A DNA stretch of 9,202 bases. It comes from Pseudomonadota bacterium. GTDB lineage: Bacteria; Pseudomonadota; Gammaproteobacteria; Burkholderiales; Burkholderiaceae_B. The first letter of the stretch is position 1. Every line of letters begins with the position of its first letter. Made by a program: the position numbers and the translations under genes. The notes under the pieces are model-generated. The model saw only the letters and a program-made list of their open reading frames with translations. It was not told the DNA's origin and did no database searches. Below, in pieces: positions 6,954-9,202 of the stretch. Where the stretch lies: the NCBI GenBank assembly GCA_023432075.1, contig JAEYVD010000755.1, positions 1 to 9,202 of the forward strand. The letters are read 5' to 3'.

Positions 6954-8914
6954 GCGGAAGATTCCCCCTGGGTGGCGGCGAGTGTCAGCGTGAATGCGGC
7001 GCCCGCGCCGGGCGTGTTGTCGACGGTAAGGCTGCCGCCATGGGCCTGCGCCGTGGTGCGGCAGATCGGCAGGCCCATGCCCATGCCTTGCGGTTTGGTG
7101 GTGAAAAATGGATCGAACAGGCGTTCCACGTCGCCAGGCGCGATGCCGGGGCCGGTGTCGCGCACCGTGACCGCGACGCCCCCGTCCTCGTGGCGGCGCG
7201 CGCCGACGGATAGCTGGCGGGCCTGAAACTGGCCGGCCATGGCCTGGCTGGCGTTGACCATCAGATTGACCATCACCTGCTGCAGCTGGATCCGGTCGCC
7301 CAGGACGGGCGGCAGGCCCGGTTCGATGTCGACGTTCAGCGCCACGCGCTCGCGGCTGAGCTCGTGCGCGACCAGGCGCGTGGCTTCCTCGATGACGGCG
7401 CCGATGTCCAGCGCGGCCTGCTGCACCGGCGCCTTGCTGAGGAACGCGCGGATGCGCTTGACGATTTCGCTGGCGCGCCGGCCTTCGGAGATGATGCGCT
7501 CCATCGCCAGCTCGACCTCGTGCAAGTCGGGCTGCGGACGGCGTAGCCATCGCATGCCCGCGTCGCCGCTGGTGACCACCGCCATCAGCGGCTGGTTGAC
7601 CTCGTGCGCGATGGACGCGGTGAGCTCGCCCAGGGTGGCGACGCGCGCGGCGTGCGCAAGTTCGGTCTGCGCCAACAGCAGCGCGTCCTGCGCCTGCCGG
7701 CGTTCCGTGATGTCCACCACGAAAACCAGCACGGCGCCGTTCACGTCGTCGGCGGGCGGAAACGTGATGGTGAACAGCACCGGCACGCGCGCGCCGTCCG
7801 CATGCACGACTTCGGTTTCGCCTTCGTGAAAGGCGTCGCCCTGGGCAAACGCCGTCAGCGACCGCGCGAACATGCGGTCGTCCTCGCAGAGAATGTCGTC
7901 GACCGAGTACGGTCCGGGCTCGCCGGCCGGGCGGCCCACCATCGCCAGGAAGGCGGGATTCATGTCATCCACCTTGGTCAGCTTGCGGACCTGGCCGATG
8001 AATTCGGGATGGCGCGCCAGATGGGTGGTGAGGGCGGGGCCGTCCATGAGGCCCAAGGCGGTCAGTTCGGCGCGCACGGCGCGCCAGTCTTCCTGGATGA
8101 CGCCAATGCGGCTGGCGTCGAACATGCGGCGGTAGCGCCGTTCGCTGCTGACCAGTGCGGTGTAGGCGGCCTTGCGGTCGGTGACGTCGCGGTGCGTTTC
8201 CATGACGCCCGTGACGCGCCCATGATGATCGCGCTGAAGCACCCAGCGGCTTTCCAGCACCAGCGTGGCGCCCGCCTGCGTCTTCTGTTCAAGCGTGCCG
8301 TCCCAGCTGCCGGTGGAAAGCAGTTCGGCCTCGATGGCTTCGCGCCGGTCCGGATAACGCGTCTGCAGCAGCGCATCGGCGACGCGGCCCAGCGCCATAC
8401 TGGCGGGCCAGCCGTAGGTGTCTTCGGCGGTGCGGTTCCAGAAGGTGATCACACCCTGGTGATCGCGCACGAAGATCATGTCGTGCGACAGGTTGAGCAG
8501 CCGCGCCTGCGAGGCAAGCCTGCGGGTGGCGCTTTGGTTCTGCAGCGCCAGCAGCGCGGTGATGCCGATGGCGGCCAGGCTGACCAGCGCGCGCGCGGTG
8601 GGCGAACCCACGTGGTTCAGACCGTGGGAATTCAGATAGGCCGCGATGGTGAGCAGGATGCCGCCCGCGCCCGCCATGATGATGTCCAGGCGCCGCGAGG
8701 TGCGCGCGGCAAGCAGCACGACCACCACATAAAGCACGGCCACGGCGCCGTCAAAGTCGGTGAACGTGTCCACCAGCGCAATGGCCAGCGCCAGCAGCAG
8801 GGCGGCGGCACGGAACAGGAACTGCATGCGGCGCATGCCCGTGGTCTGCGGCGCGCCGGGACGCACCGGTTGCGGCGGCTGGCCTGACGCGCTGCCGAGT
8901 GTCGACGTGAGCAA
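6950..8914 (-). CDS. Membrane-bound PAS-PAS sensor histidine kinase, partner of the FixJ-type regulator
   Basis: Encodes 654 residues from a TTG at 8912-8914, chosen because AGAGGTGG (8925-8918) stands just before it. The in-frame ATGs at 9160, 8992, 8836 and 8827 lack such a site, and the one at 9160 would overlap the divergent gene. Domains (TTG numbering): four hydrophobic segments at about 31-49, 56-70, 76-93 and 106-124; PAS 1 at 135-246 (DMIFVRDHQGVITFWN, ending HRDVTDRK); PAS 2 at 255-407 with an inserted helical part (ending VVDITERR); HisKA at 417-493 with phospho-acceptor His437 in SIAHEVNQPL; HATPase at 540-645 with N box Asn550/Asn554, G1 DTGPGI (586-591), F box LFDPFFTT and G2 GMGMG. 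All catalytic parts are intact. The H-box resembles the FixL/DctB type. The signal is unknown: PAS 1 has no haem-binding histidine I can identify, so oxygen sensing is not claimed. Confidence 0.95.
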   Translation of the reverse strand: MLTSTLGSASGQPPQPVRPGAPQTTGMRRMQFLFRAAALLLALAIALVDTFTDFDGAVAVLYVVVVLLAARTSRRLDIIMAGAGGILLTIAAYLNSHGLNHVGSPTARALVSLAAIGITALLALQNQSATRRLASQARLLNLSHDMIFVRDHQGVITFWNRTAEDTYGWPASMALGRVADALLQTRYPDRREAIEAELLSTGSWDGTLEQKTQAGATLVLESRWVLQRDHHGRVTGVMETHRDVTDRKAAYTALVSSERRYRRMFDASRIGVIQEDWRAVRAELTALGLMDGPALTTHLARHPEFIGQVRKLTKVDDMNPAFLAMVGRPAGEPGPYSVDDILCEDDRMFARSLTAFAQGDAFHEGETEVVHADGARVPVLFTITFPPADDVNGAVLVFVVDITERRQAQDALLLAQTELAHAARVATLGELTASIAHEVNQPLMAVVTSGDAGMRWLRRPQPDLHEVELAMERIISEGRRASEIVKRIRAFLSKAPVQQAALDIGAVIEEATRLVAHELSRERVALNVDIEPGLPPVLGDRIQLQQVMVNLMVNASQAMAGQFQARQLSVGARRHEDGGVAVTVRDTGPGIAPGDVERLFDPFFTTKPQGMGMGLPICRTTAQAHGGSLTVDNTPGAGAAFTLTLAATQGESSA

Positions 8915-8917
8915 GAT

Positions 8918-8925
8918 CCACCTCT
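8918..8925 (-). promoter_or_regulatory. Ribosome binding site supporting a TTG start of the kinase
   Basis: AGAGGTGG on the - strand, with GAGG ending 6 bases before the TTG at 8914. GAGGTG is exactly complementary to the 3' end of 16S rRNA. It is the only good site near any candidate start of this frame. Confidence 0.65.
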
Positions 8926-8980
8926 GGGTAGGGGCGCGCGGGTCGGGCGGAAATCCAGGGGCGCGCAATGAGACCCGCAC

Positions 8981-8986
8981 ATTATC
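8981..8986 (-). promoter_or_regulatory. Candidate -10 element for the kinase gene
   Basis: GATAAT on the - strand matches the sigma70 -10 consensus at five of six bases. A start about 7 bases further would give a leader of roughly 60 bases before the TTG and would place the ATG at 8992 outside the transcript. No good -35 stands at 16-18 bases; an activator bound at the motif at 9024-9037 could make up for this. Confidence 0.35.
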
Positions 8987-9023
8987 AGCCATGTTTGAAG
9001 GAAAACACCCGTATTTCCTGGGT

Positions 9024-9037
9024 AAACCTTCGTATGA
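9024..9037 (+). promoter_or_regulatory. Putative regulator-binding motif, copy 3 (kinase / Dps-like divergent region)
   Basis: Reads AAACCTTCGTATGA on the + strand, matching AWACCTYYGTATGA. It ends 102 bases before the ATG at 9140 and points towards that gene. It also lies 110 bases upstream of the kinase start in the shared 225-base region, so it could serve autoregulation of the kinase operon too. Confidence 0.55.
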
Positions 9038-9094
9038 CTGGAGAAAACGATGAGCCGATTTTGCCGGCGCGGCGCCGTGGCTATTCTGGTTTCC

Positions 9095-9114
9095 ATCGGG
9101 AATCGATACCCGAT
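9095..9114. promoter_or_regulatory. 20-bp near-perfect palindrome upstream of the Dps-like gene
   Basis: ATCGGG at 9095-9100 and CCCGAT at 9109-9114 flank A-ATCGAT-A, itself centred on the palindrome ATCGAT. Only the A/A pair breaks the symmetry, so 18 of 20 bases are symmetric. It ends 25 bases before the start codon and 15 before the Shine-Dalgarno sequence. It could be an operator for a dimeric regulator or form a leader hairpin near the ribosome site. It does not resemble the 14-base motif. Confidence 0.45.
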
Positions 9115-9139
9115 TCGTGAAGCCAACCCGGAGAATTCC

Positions 9140-9202
9140 ATGAACGATCTTTCGCTTCAAACCCGCATCACCGCTCCCCTGCGCACGCCCACCGATCTGG
9201 GC
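9140..9202 (+). CDS. 5' end of a gene, possibly a Dps-family (ferritin-like) DNA-protection protein; 3' end outside window
   Basis: An ATG at 9140 preceded by GGAG (9130-9133) at 6 bases opens a frame that runs to the window end. The 21 residues begin MNDLSLQTRI and end RTPTDLG. From memory, betaproteobacterial Dps-like proteins often carry a short polar N-terminus followed by a TPTDL segment just before the first ferritin-like helix, which is the basis for the tentative name. None of the metal-binding residues are in view. If correct, the product would store iron and protect DNA under stress, which suits a neighbour of a stress-type two-component system. The start is well supported; the identity is not proven. 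Confidence 0.6.
   Translation, partial: MNDLSLQTRITAPLRTPTDLG

Noticed and set aside
6249..7226. Open frame of 325 codons on the + strand opposite the FixJ-type regulator and kinase end
   Set aside because: Antisense to two clearly real, overlapping genes and without recognisable domains.
6954..7550. Upstream extension of the FixJ-type regulator frame
   Set aside because: It lies entirely inside the kinase ATPase domain in another frame, while the ATG at 6953 overlapping the kinase stop is a standard coupling arrangement.
7604..8887. Open frame of 427 codons on the + strand opposite the kinase gene
   Set aside because: It is rich in His, Gly, Arg and Gln without domain structure, has no ribosome site, and mirrors a kinase frame with all catalytic motifs. 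Long antisense frames are expected in high-GC genes.
8915..9160. Haem-based oxygen sensing by the kinase because of its FixL-like core and FixJ partner
   Set aside because: The PAS domains do not show the haem-ligand histidine context I would expect, and many FixL/FixJ-like pairs sense other signals.

Overview
The window looks like chromosomal DNA of a high-GC betaproteobacterium. A member of Alcaligenaceae close to Achromobacter or Bordetella is the best guess. This is inferred from the strong G/C third-position bias, the pertactin-like autotransporter, the cofactor-free chloroperoxidase-type hydrolase and the FixJ-type two-component genes; no species marker is present. I see no mobile element, tRNA, rRNA or CRISPR array.

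Left part (1-4823), cell envelope. The window opens inside a large autotransporter (to 3003, + strand; its start is off the window). It has a glycine-rich N-terminal part, autotransporter beta-strand repeats, a pertactin-like passenger end and a C-terminal beta-barrel ending in Phe. Convergent to it is a small outer-membrane-type lipoprotein (3030-3596, - strand). A 300-base divergent region separates this from an exported protein with two tandem DUF4189-like, six-cysteine domains (3897-4727, + strand). A strong bidirectional hairpin terminator (4774-4817) closes the block.

Right part (4824-9202), a signalling and stress block. Reading leftward on the - strand are a membrane PAS-PAS histidine kinase (8914-6950), a FixJ/NarL-type response regulator overlapping it by ATGA (6953-6303), a stand-alone receiver protein (6186-5803) and an alpha/beta hydrolase of the chloroperoxidase/arylesterase group (5660-4824). 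Divergent from the kinase, a gene starts at 9140 and runs off the window; its 21 visible residues resemble the N-terminus of Dps-family proteins.

The most interesting observation is a 14-base motif, AWACCTYYGTATGA. It occurs once in each of three intergenic regions, pointing towards the hydrolase, the receiver gene and the Dps-like gene, and ends 85, 88 and 102 bases before their start codons. I found no further good copy by eye. The simplest reading is that this is the binding site of the local FixJ-type regulator, and that the kinase, both regulators, the hydrolase and the Dps-like protein form a small stress regulon. This is inference from pattern and position.
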